Assembly (NCBI RefSeq): GCF_000242635.2 | Contig: NC_017770.1 | Coordinates: 3,608,669-3,672,668 of the forward strand | Length of the DNA stretch: 64,000 nucleotides | From: Solitalea canadensis DSM 3403 | Lineage (GTDB): Bacteria > Bacteroidota > Bacteroidia > Sphingobacteriales > Sphingobacteriaceae | Direction of reading: 5' to 3' | Part shown: positions 9,964-19,666 of the stretch, one piece after another | How positions within the stretch are numbered: the stretch's first letter is position 1 | How the letters are laid out: each line of letters begins with the position of its first letter | Made by a program: the position numbers and the translations under genes | The notes under the pieces: model-generated | The model's database searches: none | What the model was told of the DNA's origin: nothing | What the model saw: only the letters and a program-made list of their open reading frames with translations

Positions 9964-11028
9964 ATGGAATCTATAACAATCTTTTGGCTGGCTTTTGTTG
10001 TTCTCTTTCTTACTGTTGTAATTATTGATCTTTATGTAACGAACCATCGTCAAGGTGAAATAAGCGTTAAAGTTGCTCTACGCTGGACCGGACTTTGGAT
10101 TTCGTTAGCATTGCTTTATGGAATTGCCATCTATTGTTTCTTCCCGCAGAATCCGGAAAGTGCTGGAAAAACATCAGAAATTATGGCCATAAAATTTATT
10201 TCAGGTTACCTGACGGAATATTCACTTTCTGTAGATAACCTCTTTGTATTTGTCATGATCTTTTCTTTGATGGCAGTACATACAGACAACCAACCTAAAC
10301 TACTGAAACTGGGTATTCTGTTATCCATTGTATTACGCATTTTATTTATTGTGGCCGGAATGGGACTTATTCAGAAGTTTCATTGGGTTATTTACATTTT
10401 CGGAGCTATCCTCGTTTGGACTGCCTACAAAATGGCCTTTACCAATGATGAGGACCATGTAGATCCTTCAAAAAACATTTTATTCCGCATAGCTTCCAAG
10501 CTATTCCCTATTGATCCGGACAAAGATCATTCGGGTTTTATGCATAAAATAGATGGTAGATGGCATGTAACGAGCATATTCCTTGTATTTCTGGTAATAG
10601 GCTCCACAGATGTATTGTTCGCCATCGATTCTATTCCTGCCATTATTGGAGTAATAAAAGAGGGCACGGTAAATACACTTACCCATAGCGAAGAAGACTT
10701 TATCGCTATTACCTCAAATGTATTCGCCGTAATGGGGCTTGTTTCCTTATTCTTCGCGTTGAAGGGCATCATGGGTATGTTCCGTTTTCTAAAACACGGT
10801 GTAAGCTTTATTCTGTTCTTCATCGGAGCAAAGATGCTTCTATCTTACTTCCATCCTGTTGAAGCTTTTTTCTCCGCTCACACATGGGTATCACTTACTG
10901 TCATCATTTCTACACTGGCCTTTTCAATCCTACTGTCCTTAATTATTGCAGAAAAACAGGAAATAGACCTATTGGAAGAAGAGGTAAAAGAATTAGAACA
11001 AGAAGTGGAAGAACTGAGAGGACATTAA
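9964..11028 (+). CDS. TerC family integral membrane protein
   Basis: A 354-residue protein with about nine hydrophobic segments. Family signatures are EYSLSVDNLFVFVMIF near residue 87 and GSTDVLFAIDSIPAIIGV near residue 220, with the acidic intramembrane residues typical of TerC/Alx. TerC-type proteins are linked to metal export (Mn2+ in Alx/YceF-type members) and tellurium resistance; substrate identity here is unknown. The C-terminus is a short Glu-rich coiled coil (LLEEEVKELEQEVEELRGH). It sits between the biotin carrier and the Na+-pump subunit of the decarboxylase, an unexpected place. Confidence 0.88.
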   Translation: MESITIFWLAFVVLFLTVVIIDLYVTNHRQGEISVKVALRWTGLWISLALLYGIAIYCFFPQNPESAGKTSEIMAIKFISGYLTEYSLSVDNLFVFVMIFSLMAVHTDNQPKLLKLGILLSIVLRILFIVAGMGLIQKFHWVIYIFGAILVWTAYKMAFTNDEDHVDPSKNILFRIASKLFPIDPDKDHSGFMHKIDGRWHVTSIFLVFLVIGSTDVLFAIDSIPAIIGVIKEGTVNTLTHSEEDFIAITSNVFAVMGLVSLFFALKGIMGMFRFLKHGVSFILFFIGAKMLLSYFHPVEAFFSAHTWVSLTVIISTLAFSILLSLIIAEKQEIDLLEEEVKELEQEVEELRGH

Positions 11029-11099
11029 TCGCTACGAACGGAATCTATCATCAAACAGATAAATGATCACTGTTCATTGAAAAAATTAAACATAACAAC

Positions 11100-12248
11100 A
11101 TGAATATTCAAGATTTATTACCCGTATTATTCAATATAACATGGCAACATCTTGTCATGATTGGGGTAGGAGCTTTACTTATTTACCTTGCTATTGCCAA
11201 AGAATATGAGCCTACTTTATTACTGCCGATGGGCTTTGGCGCTTTGTTGGTAAATATCCCATTATCAACCGCAATAACACAGATTGATCCAGCCACCGGA
11301 AAAGCAGTGGAAGGTGCTTTAAGTGTACTATATGAAGCCGGTATCTACACGGAACTATTTCCCTTACTCATATTTATTGCCATTGGAGCAATGATCGATT
11401 TTGGTCCGTTGTTCAGAAACCCCTTCCTGTTACTCTTTGGAGCAGCAGCGCAGTTTGGTATATTTTTCACCATGGTAGCAGCTACATTATTAGGCTTTGG
11501 CTTAAAAGAAGCTGCATCTATCGGCATTATCGGGGCTGCAGACGGACCAACATCTATTTTTGTTGCGTCTAAATTTGCCCCGGATTTACTTGGACCCATT
11601 TCAGTTGCTGCCTATTCTTATATGGCGCTTGTTCCTATTATACAGCCACCGGTAATAAGAATGCTTACCAGTAAAAAAGAACGTCTGATCCGTATGGAGG
11701 GACAATCGAAACCTGTTTCACGTACAGCCTTAATTCTATTCCCAATTATTGTTACGCTTATCGCAGGAATTATTGCTCCTTCATCAATTGCCCTTATTGG
11801 ATTCCTGATGTTCGGAAACCTGATCCGTGAATGTGGTGTATTAAACAAACTCTCTCTATCCGCCCAAAATGAATTAGCAAGTCTGGTTACAATTTTATTA
11901 GGTATCAGCATCGCCAGTACAATGACAGCCGAACGGTTTGTAAAAGTTGATACGCTTATGATCATTGGCCTAGGGCTAATTGCTTTCATTTTCGACACTT
12001 TTGGCGGAGTGATGTTCGCAAAACTTATTAATGTGTTCAGGCCTGAAGGCAAAAAAATGAACCCAATGATTGGGGCCTGCGGAATCTCTGCGTTTCCAAT
12101 GTCGGCACGTGTGATTCATAGCATGGGACAAAAAGAGGATCCGTACAATTATTTGCTTATGCATGCTGTAAGTACAAATGTTGGCGGACAAATAGGATCG
12201 GTTGTAGCAGGTGGTCTCATCCTGGCATTAATTCCATTATTCTTTTAA
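11100..12248 (+). CDS. mmdB: Sodium-translocating decarboxylase beta subunit
   Basis: A 382-residue, very hydrophobic protein of the OadB/MmdB/GcdB family. Seen are AIGAMIDFGPLFRNP, IGIIGAADGPTSIFVASK (the DGPT motif with the essential intramembrane Asp), and MIGACGISAFPMSARVIHSM near the C-terminus. The family decarboxylates carboxybiotin and couples this to export of Na+. The protein is near the family's usual length and looks intact. With the carboxyltransferase, biotin carrier and split gamma pieces it completes a methylmalonyl-CoA decarboxylase pump. The next gene starts 16 bp downstream with a strong ribosome-binding site. Confidence 0.92.
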   Translation: MNIQDLLPVLFNITWQHLVMIGVGALLIYLAIAKEYEPTLLLPMGFGALLVNIPLSTAITQIDPATGKAVEGALSVLYEAGIYTELFPLLIFIAIGAMIDFGPLFRNPFLLLFGAAAQFGIFFTMVAATLLGFGLKEAASIGIIGAADGPTSIFVASKFAPDLLGPISVAAYSYMALVPIIQPPVIRMLTSKKERLIRMEGQSKPVSRTALILFPIIVTLIAGIIAPSSIALIGFLMFGNLIRECGVLNKLSLSAQNELASLVTILLGISIASTMTAERFVKVDTLMIIGLGLIAFIFDTFGGVMFAKLINVFRPEGKKMNPMIGACGISAFPMSARVIHSMGQKEDPYNYLLMHAVSTNVGGQIGSVVAGGLILALIPLFF

Positions 12249-12264
12249 ACAGGAGGATTTCATT

Positions 12265-12405
12265 ATGACACTTTTAACAATAAGCACTGCAACTAACAAT
12301 GCCTTAACAGTTTCAGCAGTAGGTATAGCAGCAATCTTCGTGTTCATGTTTATTTTCTACATCTCCATCCGGTTAATTGACAAGTTCTTTCCCGGGGAAT
12401 TTTAG
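12265..12405 (+). CDS. 46-residue single-TM protein, candidate membrane anchor half of OadG/MmdD
   Basis: A short gene beginning 16 bp after mmdB. An AGGAGG sequence at 12251-12256, 8 bp before the ATG, is an unusually strong ribosome-binding site for this genome. The protein has a short polar N-terminus, one transmembrane helix (SAVGIAAIFVFMFIFYISI), then a positively charged turn and stop. This is the layout of the N-terminal anchor of OadG subunits, which normally continue into the soluble tail found here as a separate gene at 9158. The domain assignment is inference from size, position and complementarity. Confidence 0.7.
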   Translation: MTLLTISTATNNALTVSAVGIAAIFVFMFIFYISIRLIDKFFPGEF

Positions 12406-12446
12406 AAAACAATTCATTAATCCAGTCACTATAAAATTGATGTAAA

Positions 12447-13751
12447 ATGGCAAACTATATATCTCCACAGGAAGCAGTCAAATTAATAAAATCGGGCGAT
12501 CGCATTTTAGTGCAAGCTGCGTGTGCGACTCCAGAAATATTATTGAAGGCGATGGTTGAACGAGCAGAGGAGCTACGAAATGTAGAGCTTGTTCATCTTC
12601 ACACCGATGGTTATTGCGACTATGCAAAGCCTGAATATAAAGACAGTTTCAGAACGAGTTGTTTCTTTATTGGTGGCAATATCAGAAAATACGTTCAAGC
12701 CGGAACGGCTCAATATAATCCAGTATTTCTAAGCGACATTCCCCTACTCTTCCGAAACGGCACACTCCCGCTGGATGTGGTACTGGTTCATGTTTCGCCA
12801 CCCGATAAACACGGCTATTGTTCATTAGGTACTTCGGTCGATATAGTTGTGGCCGGCATTGAAACAGGTAAAACGATTATTGCACAGGTTAATCCGAATA
12901 TGCCACGAACGATGGGCGATGGAATTGTTCACATCAGCAAATTTGCTGCCTGTGTTCAGGTCGACACTCCTATTTACGAGATGCATCTTGGTGAACCTAC
13001 AGAACAGGAAAGACTCATCGGCCAACACATTGCGTCCATGATTGAAGATGGTTCTACTTTACAAATGGGCATTGGAGGAATTCCTAACTCAGTACTATCC
13101 TGCCTAACCAACCACAAAGACCTTGGTGTTCATACCGAAATGTTTTCCGATGGCATATTGCCATTGATCGAAAAGGGAATTGTGAATGGCTCGAAGAAAG
13201 TCGTGATGCCGGGCAAAATTGTTTCTGGCTTTGCGATGGGAACAAGAAAGCTATACGATTTTATGGATGACAACCCCGAAGTATTGATGATGGATATTTC
13301 TTTTGTCAATGACACTTCGGTTATCCGCAAAAACCCAAAAGCTATTGCCATTAATTCTGCATTGGAAGTCGACCTTACAGGTCAGATTTGCGCAGATAGC
13401 ATCGGCACCCAAATGTACTCCGGTGTTGGCGGGCAAATGGATTTTATGCGTGGAGCTGCTTTATCAAACGGAGGCAAAGCTATTTGCGCATTGCCTTCTA
13501 TCACCCATAAAGGAGTTTCAAAAATCACCGCCACTTTAAAACAAGGTGCCGGTGTGGTTACCACCAGAGCTCATGCCCAATATATTGTTACCGAGTATGG
13601 AATAGCAGAACTCAAAGGAAAAAACCTATCTCAACGTGCGAAAGCACTTATAAATGTGGCTCATCCGAGCGTAAGGGAAGAGTTGGACAGAGAAGCCTTC
13701 GAGCGTTTCGGTCCCAGCTTTATCTCTTTTAACAATTTAACTATGGCTTAA
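12447..13751 (+). CDS. Acetyl-CoA hydrolase/transferase family CoA-transferase
   Basis: A 434-residue family I CoA-transferase (4-hydroxybutyrate / acetyl-CoA hydrolase-transferase group). Seen are VSPPDKHGYCSLGTSVD, GIGGIPNSVL, the catalytic glutamate stretch GVHTEMFSDG (Glu231), and the CoA-binding GVGGQMDFMRGA. Such enzymes move CoA between acyl-CoA and a free acid. Its place between the decarboxylase pump and methylmalonyl-CoA mutase suggests propionyl-CoA:succinate or propionyl-CoA:acetate transfer, closing a succinate-propionate cycle; the actual acid pair cannot be fixed from sequence. A perfect palindrome starts at its stop codon. Confidence 0.85.
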   Translation: MANYISPQEAVKLIKSGDRILVQAACATPEILLKAMVERAEELRNVELVHLHTDGYCDYAKPEYKDSFRTSCFFIGGNIRKYVQAGTAQYNPVFLSDIPLLFRNGTLPLDVVLVHVSPPDKHGYCSLGTSVDIVVAGIETGKTIIAQVNPNMPRTMGDGIVHISKFAACVQVDTPIYEMHLGEPTEQERLIGQHIASMIEDGSTLQMGIGGIPNSVLSCLTNHKDLGVHTEMFSDGILPLIEKGIVNGSKKVVMPGKIVSGFAMGTRKLYDFMDDNPEVLMMDISFVNDTSVIRKNPKAIAINSALEVDLTGQICADSIGTQMYSGVGGQMDFMRGAALSNGGKAICALPSITHKGVSKITATLKQGAGVVTTRAHAQYIVTEYGIAELKGKNLSQRAKALINVAHPSVREELDREAFERFGPSFISFNNLTMA

Positions 13752-13780
13752 GTAAAGGGCTTGCAAGCAAGCCCTTTACT
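13751..13780 (+). terminator. Perfect long hairpin at the stop codon of the CoA-transferase gene
   Basis: The 14-base arms AGTAAAGGGCTTGC and GCAAGCCCTTTACT are perfect inverted repeats separated by two bases, beginning at the last base of the TAA stop. Only a weak T stretch follows. It lies 26 bp before mutA, so it may act as a partial terminator or an mRNA-stabilising stem-loop within the operon. Confidence 0.65.
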
Positions 13781-13806
13781 TTCATTAACAAAGAAATGCT
13801 TAAGCA

Positions 13807-15603
13807 ATGAATTCAACAGAAAAATTGTTTGCTGACTTTCCGGGACTTACTCAAAAGCAATGGAAAGAAAAGGCTATTGATGACCTAAAAGGAGCCGATT
13901 ATGAAAAAAAGCTGGTCTGGAAAACAGATGATGGCTTTTCGGTGCAGCCTTTTTATACAACTGAAGATATAGAAAGTGATTTCCTTAAAAATCAATATAA
14001 ATTCTTTACCGCTTCATCAGAAAGGACATGGATCAATTATACTGAAATCAAGGTAGAAGATGTTCAAAAAGCCAATAAGCTTGCCGTAGAATTACTGAAC
14101 TTCGGAGCCGAAGGTTTTCTGTTCAAACTGGAAGGTAATGATATTCCTGATTTCAATACTTTACTTAACGGGATTGATGTAAATAAATACGCCATTTCAT
14201 TCTCGATCTATAAACCTTCAGTTGCCTTTCTATCAAAATACCTGGCTTATCTGATTGAAAAGAACATCAAAGCAATGAATGTAAGAGGTTTCATAGAAGC
14301 CGACATTCTTGAAAATTTGGTTCTTCGAGGATGCAAGATCGATATCACTGAACTCGCCGAAATTATTCACTTAACCAAATCGTATCCTAATTTCCAATCA
14401 CTGACTATCCGTTCGCATGCTTTCGTAAATGCAGGAAGTAATACCACTCAAGAACTTGCTTTCACGCTTAACAAGCTGGTTGATTATATCGATCTTCTTT
14501 CCGAAGCAGGCTTAACGCCAGTCGAAGTTATCAACAAACTTCAGTTCCATATGGCCATCAGCGGGGATTATTTCTTTGAAATAGCAAAACTGAGGGCAAT
14601 GCGAATATTGCTGAATAGTTTGATGAATTTATACGGATGTAATGCTTCGGTGAAAATCCTCAGTTCCAACTCCGTCTGGTCAAAATCATTCTATGATCCG
14701 AATGTAAACATGCTAAGAAATACCAGCGAGGCCATGTCTGCTATTTTGGGGGGATGTGATGCTTTACTCACCTACCCTCATGATTATAGTTTTCAGGAAC
14801 CGTCTCCTTTTAGCCAGCGGATCGCACTAAATGTTTCAAACCTGTTAAAGTCGGAGTCATATTTTGACAAGGTAAATGATCCCTCTGCAGGCTCTTACTA
14901 CCAGGAATCGCTAACTAAAAACATTGCAGATACCGCACTGAATCTATTCAAGGAAACAGAAAATGCAGGAGGTTTTATAAATGCCTATAAAGCGGGTTTG
15001 ATTACAGAAAAAATAAACAAAATCAGAGACCTGAAAGAAAAGGAAATAGCAGCGCGAAAACGTGTATATGTCGGAGTAAATAAATACCCTGACCTACAGG
15101 AAAAAACTCCTTTGGACTCACATGTGACATCGGCCCATGTACTCAGGCCTCAACGGGCGACGAAGTTGTTTGAAGAGCTGAAAAGTAAAACTATTGTTGA
15201 CGCTCAAAAATCCGGAAAAACGCCATCGGTTTACCTTGCTTGCTTTGGAGACCTCGCCATGCGAAAAGCCAGAGCCTCCTTTGCCAGCGAATTCTTCGGA
15301 ACTGCAGGATTCGATATTATAGAGGAAGCTTTCTTTAAAACTTCTCAACAGGCAGTAGAAATAAGCTCCATAAGTGAAGCTGATATTGTAGTAATATGCT
15401 CATCCGATAGTGAATATGAAACCGAAGCTGCAGCATTTGCCACAAAGTTCAAATCATTATCGAAAGGCAAGTTGCTGGTATTAGCCGGTTATCCAGAAAG
15501 CATTGTTAACGAACTAATGAATTCCGGAATTGACGGATTTATTCATCTCCGGTCAAATGCAATAGATGTGTTAACGGCTTTCCAAAAAATGATTAATCCT
15601 TAG
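13807..15603 (+). CDS. mutA: Methylmalonyl-CoA mutase small (beta) subunit
   Basis: A 598-residue protein with the TIM-barrel and B12-domain layout of mutases but degenerate, as in MutA subunits. The N-terminal [20 protein letters not shown] and [18 protein letters not shown] fit the family. In the C-terminal Rossmann-like domain the cobalamin His motif (DxHxxG) is absent: the equivalent region reads [20 protein letters not shown]. It is therefore a structural, non-catalytic partner of MutB. The mutB start follows 26 bp after its stop. Confidence 0.93.
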   Translation: MNSTEKLFADFPGLTQKQWKEKAIDDLKGADYEKKLVWKTDDGFSVQPFYTTEDIESDFLKNQYKFFTASSERTWINYTEIKVEDVQKANKLAVELLNFGAEGFLFKLEGNDIPDFNTLLNGIDVNKYAISFSIYKPSVAFLSKYLAYLIEKNIKAMNVRGFIEADILENLVLRGCKIDITELAEIIHLTKSYPNFQSLTIRSHAFVNAGSNTTQELAFTLNKLVDYIDLLSEAGLTPVEVINKLQFHMAISGDYFFEIAKLRAMRILLNSLMNLYGCNASVKILSSNSVWSKSFYDPNVNMLRNTSEAMSAILGGCDALLTYPHDYSFQEPSPFSQRIALNVSNLLKSESYFDKVNDPSAGSYYQESLTKNIADTALNLFKETENAGGFINAYKAGLITEKINKIRDLKEKEIAARKRVYVGVNKYPDLQEKTPLDSHVTSAHVLRPQRATKLFEELKSKTIVDAQKSGKTPSVYLACFGDLAMRKARASFASEFFGTAGFDIIEEAFFKTSQQAVEISSISEADIVVICSSDSEYETEAAAFATKFKSLSKGKLLVLAGYPESIVNELMNSGIDGFIHLRSNAIDVLTAFQKMINP

Positions 15604-15629
15604 TTTTTGAGCTTTCAAACAGAAGAATT

Positions 15630-17774
15630 ATGAAACCGAATTTCTCTAAACTCCATATCGATCTGAATGACAACCCTCAGATTAAAGAAATAAAACAAAC
15701 CACAACTGAATGGGAAACTGCGGAGGGAATACCTGTAAAGCCCTTATTTACTCCTATCGAAATTGAAGGAGCTGAACATTTGCAGTTTGGAGCTGGAATC
15801 CCTCCGTTTTTAAGAGGCCCCTATTCTACCATGTATGTTTTGCAGCCCTGGACTATCCGTCAATATGCAGGTTTCTCTACAGCTAAAGAATCAAATGCAT
15901 TTTACCGGCGCAACCTTGCTGCAGGACAAAAAGGGTTATCTGTAGCCTTCGACCTCGCTACCCACAGAGGTTATGATTCTGACCATCCACGCGTTGTTGG
16001 TGATGTTGGAAAAGCGGGAGTTGCTATCGACTCTGTGCTTGACATGAAGATATTATTTGACCAGATTCCTTTGGATAAAATGTCGGTGTCGATGACGATG
16101 AACGGAGCCGTAATTCCGATCATGGCATTTTACATTGTTGCAGCCGAAGAACAGGGTGTTCCTTTGGAAAAACTAAGTGGCACTATTCAAAATGATATTT
16201 TGAAGGAGTTTATGGTTAGGAACACTTATATATATCCGCCTAAACCTTCTATAAAGATTATTGGTGATATATTCAGGTTTACCAGTAAACATATGCCTAA
16301 GTTCAATTCCATTTCGATCTCAGGCTATCATATGCAGGAGGCCGGAGCAACGGCCGACATTGAATTGGCATATACTTTAGCTGACGGACTGGAATATTTA
16401 AGAACGGGTATAGAAGCAGGCCTTTCCATTGATGATTTTGCACCGAGACTTTCCTTCTTCTGGGCTGTAGGCATGAATCACTTTATGGAAATCGCTAAAA
16501 TGAGGGCCGGCAGATTATTATGGGCTAAACTGGTGAAACAGTTTAATCCTACTAATCCGAAATCAATGGCCCTCCGAACTCACTCACAAACATCAGGATG
16601 GAGCTTAAGTGAACAGGACCCTTATAACAATGTTGCACGTACCTGCATTGAAGCAATGGCGGCAGCTTGCGGGCATACACAATCGCTTCACACCAATGCA
16701 CTCGATGAGGCTATTGCCCTGCCTACAGATTTCTCGGCACGTATTGCACGCAACACACAATTATATCTGCAACATGAAACCAATATTTGCCGTGTAGTTG
16801 ATCCTTGGGGCGGATCATATTATGTTGAATACCTGACGCAAGAGCTTGCCCGTAAAGCATGGAAACACATCCTTGAAATTGAGGAGCTAGGCGGGATGAC
16901 TAAAGCTATTGAAACAGGCATTCCTAAATTGCGAATTGAAGAAGCTGCAGCCAGAAAGCAAGCCCGTATCGATTCTGGCAAGGATATCCTGGTGGGTGTT
17001 AACAAGTATCGCACCGATGAGAAAACAGCTATTGACGTTCTGGAAGTTGATAATGCAGCTGTAAGGAATGAACAAATAGAGCGCCTGAATCAATTAAAAG
17101 CAGAAAGAGATCAGGATGCTGTAGCCAATGCGCTTGAAAAAATAAAAAAATGCGCAGCTACAGGAGAAGGCAATTTGTTGGAATTAGCAATTGATGCAGC
17201 CAGAAAGCGTGCCACTTTGGGAGAGATTTCAGATGCGATGGAAGCTCATTTCGGCCGTCACAAAGCTACCATAAGAACAATCTCGGGAGTTTACTCCAAA
17301 GAGTCGGCAGATGATCAGGAATTCAGAGAAGTCCTGCAACTAACCAATCAGTTTGCAGAAGAAGTTGGCCGAAGACCCCGGATAATGATCGCCAAAATGG
17401 GTCAGGACGGTCACGACCGCGGTGCCAAGGTAGTCGCTTCTTCATTTGCCGATATGGGTTTTGATGTCGACATGGGCCCTTTATTTCAAACTCCGGAAGA
17501 GGTTGCAAAACAAGCAGCGGAAAATGATGTCGATTTTGTTGGTGCATCATCACTGGCGGGAGGACATAAAACATTGATCCCACAACTGGTAGATGAATTG
17601 GAAAGAATAGGGAGGAAAGATATTATCGTTTTTGCAGGCGGTGTAATACCGCAGCAAGACTATAACTATCTTTTTGAAAAAGGCATTACAGCAGTTTTTG
17701 GCCCCGGAACTAAAATTCCAAGTTGTGCCAAAATCATACTACATAAATTAGTGGAAAATCAACCTACTAATTAA
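15630..17774 (+). CDS. mutB: Methylmalonyl-CoA mutase large (alpha) catalytic subunit
   Basis: A 714-residue adenosylcobalamin-dependent mutase. The substrate-binding barrel holds [40 protein letters not shown] and [11 protein letters not shown]. The C-terminal cobalamin-binding domain carries the base-off motif GQDGHDRG with Asp593, His595 and Gly598, followed by [12 protein letters not shown]. It interconverts succinyl-CoA and (R)-methylmalonyl-CoA. It pairs with mutA immediately upstream; MeaB for its maintenance and Mce for its substrate are encoded in the same locus. A terminator ends the block 18 bp downstream. Confidence 0.96.
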   Translation: MKPNFSKLHIDLNDNPQIKEIKQTTTEWETAEGIPVKPLFTPIEIEGAEHLQFGAGIPPFLRGPYSTMYVLQPWTIRQYAGFSTAKESNAFYRRNLAAGQKGLSVAFDLATHRGYDSDHPRVVGDVGKAGVAIDSVLDMKILFDQIPLDKMSVSMTMNGAVIPIMAFYIVAAEEQGVPLEKLSGTIQNDILKEFMVRNTYIYPPKPSIKIIGDIFRFTSKHMPKFNSISISGYHMQEAGATADIELAYTLADGLEYLRTGIEAGLSIDDFAPRLSFFWAVGMNHFMEIAKMRAGRLLWAKLVKQFNPTNPKSMALRTHSQTSGWSLSEQDPYNNVARTCIEAMAAACGHTQSLHTNALDEAIALPTDFSARIARNTQLYLQHETNICRVVDPWGGSYYVEYLTQELARKAWKHILEIEELGGMTKAIETGIPKLRIEEAAARKQARIDSGKDILVGVNKYRTDEKTAIDVLEVDNAAVRNEQIERLNQLKAERDQDAVANALEKIKKCAATGEGNLLELAIDAARKRATLGEISDAMEAHFGRHKATIRTISGVYSKESADDQEFREVLQLTNQFAEEVGRRPRIMIAKMGQDGHDRGAKVVASSFADMGFDVDMGPLFQTPEEVAKQAAENDVDFVGASSLAGGHKTLIPQLVDELERIGRKDIIVFAGGVIPQQDYNYLFEKGITAVFGPGTKIPSCAKIILHKLVENQPTN

Positions 17775-17792
17775 TGCTACATATATGGTGAT

Positions 17793-17820
17793 AAAGCCTC
17801 CGACTGGGGGCTTTTTCTTT
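17793..17820 (+). terminator. Intrinsic terminator of the mut block
   Basis: Stem AAGCCTCC / GGGGGCTT (one G-T pair) with a GACT loop, followed by a T-rich run. It sits between the convergent mutB and the lipoprotein gene at 17822-18388. Confidence 0.85.
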
Positions 17821-17821
17821 T

Positions 17822-18388
17822 TTATCTTAATCTGTCATTTTTAGGGGGAAAGTAAATTTTAGTTGAATCCCATTTCACCTTCGATGAATCATAGAATGTT
17901 CCATTCTTTTTGTAGGTTAAAACGACCTTAGTTTCTATAGGTATTGGCGCAACAACTACATTTAAATGTACAGATGTATCTTTTTGCAGTTGGAGTAAAT
18001 GGTTTAAGAAATCATTCCTGATTGTATCTTTCGCTGAGCCAATAAATACAAGCCTTCTATAAGTCGATTTATCCTTCAGCACATTTTCTTCGAAAAAATT
18101 GATCTCCTCTCCTCTCGGTATAGCGAAAATATGATTAGGCATCAATCCCATAAAATGAGGAATAAACGGGCCTTCACAATAGAAGTTTCCCTTTTCAATC
18201 GGCTTCTGAAAAGAATAAAAGTAAGTGCTGTTGCTTGAGTCTATAATGAAATTATAATTGGCAAAATAAACCGTTGGGGGGACAAGTTTTAGAGATCCCA
18301 TTTCTACCCCTTGCTCTGAGATGATATACTTATTATTATTTGTACAAGAACTAAGTATCAGAAGGACAAGTAGAAGTTTATGTTTCAT
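17822..18388 (-). CDS. Putative lipoprotein of unknown function
   Basis: A 188-residue protein. The N-terminus MKHKLLLVLLILSSCTNNNK has a lipobox (LSSC), so the product is probably anchored in the outer or inner membrane. The rest is a mixed alpha/beta protein (VHLNVVVAPIPIETKVVLTY and DSSKVKWDSTKIYFPP near the end). I recognise no family. It is a single minus-strand gene convergent with mutB and separated from it by the terminator. Confidence 0.7.
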   Translation of the reverse strand: MKHKLLLVLLILSSCTNNNKYIISEQGVEMGSLKLVPPTVYFANYNFIIDSSNSTYFYSFQKPIEKGNFYCEGPFIPHFMGLMPNHIFAIPRGEEINFFEENVLKDKSTYRRLVFIGSAKDTIRNDFLNHLLQLQKDTSVHLNVVVAPIPIETKVVLTYKKNGTFYDSSKVKWDSTKIYFPPKNDRLR

Positions 18389-18748
18389 TTAATTATTCAT
18401 AGGTTCAATAATGCCTGTAAGCTACTTAATATTTCTTCAAATTGTTTCTTCTTGAGTCTTGATTTTCATATAAATTACCGCATCTCCAAATTCATGGTAT
18501 CTTCTTTTATTTCTTCAATCATAACTTTTAAATTATTGTCCAATAGGCTTGGATGGTACATTTTACTTTAAGTAATTGACTCTGTCTGACTGAGAGAGTC
18601 TGAAAGAAACTATATTCACTTGAAAATGACATTTTCTTAACACGTTCGTGAACGGAGAAGTTGCAAGTATAATTTTGATTAGTTTCGTGAAACAAATAGT
18701 CCGGTGTTTTTTTGTACCGGACTATTCAGATACTAAAGCAAAGTGCCT
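18389..18748. other. Intergenic region, no gene seen
   Basis: AT-rich spacer of 360 bp. It includes short inverted stretches near 18583-18600 (GACTCTGTC...GAGAGAGTC) and 18700-18725 (AGTCCGGTG...CACCGGACT-like arms), the second being a possible terminator for the 18749-19345 gene: TAGTCCGG and CCGGACTA flank a T-rich loop. No convincing coding frame. Confidence 0.45.
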
Positions 18749-19345
18749 TTAAAACCTTAGCGTATCTATCACTTTATTTTTATTTTGTAAGATCAGTTTA
18801 TCATTGGCGAGAACAATCCTGAAATCTTCGAATTTATTGTCGCTGTCATCAAATTGATACACCCAGTTAAGTTTTAATTTATTTGACTTTATAGCTAATA
18901 GATGTAAGTTATAACTTCGGCAATTGGTTCCATTACAGTATGGATTCTCTCCTTTAATTAAATAAACAAAACTATTCCCATAATTAATTTTCTGGGCCAC
19001 CAAATTGCTATCTGTATATTTGGGCATAATAGAATATGTGAACTCATATCCTTTGTAGTTTTTAAATGAAGAAGTTTCATAGACGATTCTATTAAAAATA
19101 AATAAGGACTTTAATACTTTATTATCTCCATTTTTGATTTCAACTGTATAATAAGGTTCATTTGATTCTAATTTTCCGAATCTGCTATTGATTTGTAGAG
19201 AACTATCCGTTTTAATTGTATCACAAAAAAAATTATAGTATTTTTCGTTAGCTAAAGTTTGTTCTTTATTATCACAGCTCGTTATCACAATTAAAAAGCT
19301 AGAAATCATTACTACATTTCTAAAAAAATCTGTGTGTTTTGCCAT
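18749..19345 (-). CDS. Putative lipoprotein of unknown function
   Basis: From the ATG at 19345 the protein is 198 residues. Its signal sequence ends in the lipobox ITSC (FLIVITSCDNKEQ). I chose this start because GGAGAGG lies directly before it; an in-frame ATG at 19369 gives a longer product and one at 19309 a shorter one. The mature part is polar with beta-type stretches such as YTVEIKNGDNKVLKSLFIFN and a Cys-containing PYCNGTNCRSYNL. No family is recognised. It sits next to the RHS immunity modules on the same strand, but nothing ties it to them functionally. Confidence 0.65.
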   Translation of the reverse strand: MAKHTDFFRNVVMISSFLIVITSCDNKEQTLANEKYYNFFCDTIKTDSSLQINSRFGKLESNEPYYTVEIKNGDNKVLKSLFIFNRIVYETSSFKNYKGYEFTYSIMPKYTDSNLVAQKINYGNSFVYLIKGENPYCNGTNCRSYNLHLLAIKSNKLKLNWVYQFDDSDNKFEDFRIVLANDKLILQNKNKVIDTLRF

Positions 19346-19427
19346 CACCTCTCCAATTTTTTGCTCCATTAACTTTGTCCTTTACAACTAATAAGCCTCG
19401 CATTTTTCTCCTTTGAAAAAAAGCTCT

Positions 19428-19573
19428 TCATTCTGTTGTATTAATGATGGTTTTTTCCATAAAAAAATTGAATCCCCTTTGACCGTAAAGCTTTAAAAAG
19501 TCATCTACATCTCCCGATCCTCTACATAAAATGAAGCAACAAGTCTTAGGAACACTTTCGAACTGAGGATTAA
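19428..19573 (-). pseudogene. C-terminal remnant of an unidentified gene downstream of the immunity modules
   Basis: On the minus strand an open frame without a start codon encodes a protein-like tail: VPKTCCFILCRGSGDVDDF followed by LKLYGQRGFNFFMEKT and a TGA stop at 19428-19430. The composition looks like real coding sequence rather than random AT-rich DNA. Its upstream end merges into a hairpin region that is repeated after the first SUKH gene. I read this as the 3' end of a former gene, perhaps another immunity gene, whose 5' part was replaced by recombination. Spurious coding is possible. Confidence 0.4.
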
Positions 19574-19593
19574 TTATAACTTGAAAAATAATA

Positions 19594-19614
19594 AAGCTCG
19601 GATAATCCGAGCTT
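19594..19614 (-). terminator. Hairpin after the 19667-20206 gene
   Basis: Perfect 9-bp inverted repeat AAGCTCGGA / TCCGAGCTT with a 3-nt loop; on the minus strand it is followed by a T-rich TTATTATTTTTC. The flanking 25 bases closely match those of the hairpin at 20659-20693. Confidence 0.75.
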
Positions 19615-19666
19615 AGAAAATATAAAACAGATCAATTTCTATGCTCTGTTATGCAAGAGATTATTT

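Noticed and set aside
11345-12191. Several minus-strand ORFs opposite mmdB
   Set aside because: Antisense shadows of a membrane protein gene whose own motifs are clear.
18380-18571. Plus-strand 63-codon ORF between the lipoprotein genes
   Set aside because: AT-rich, Phe/Ile/Ser-rich random-looking translation that overlaps the start of the minus-strand lipoprotein.
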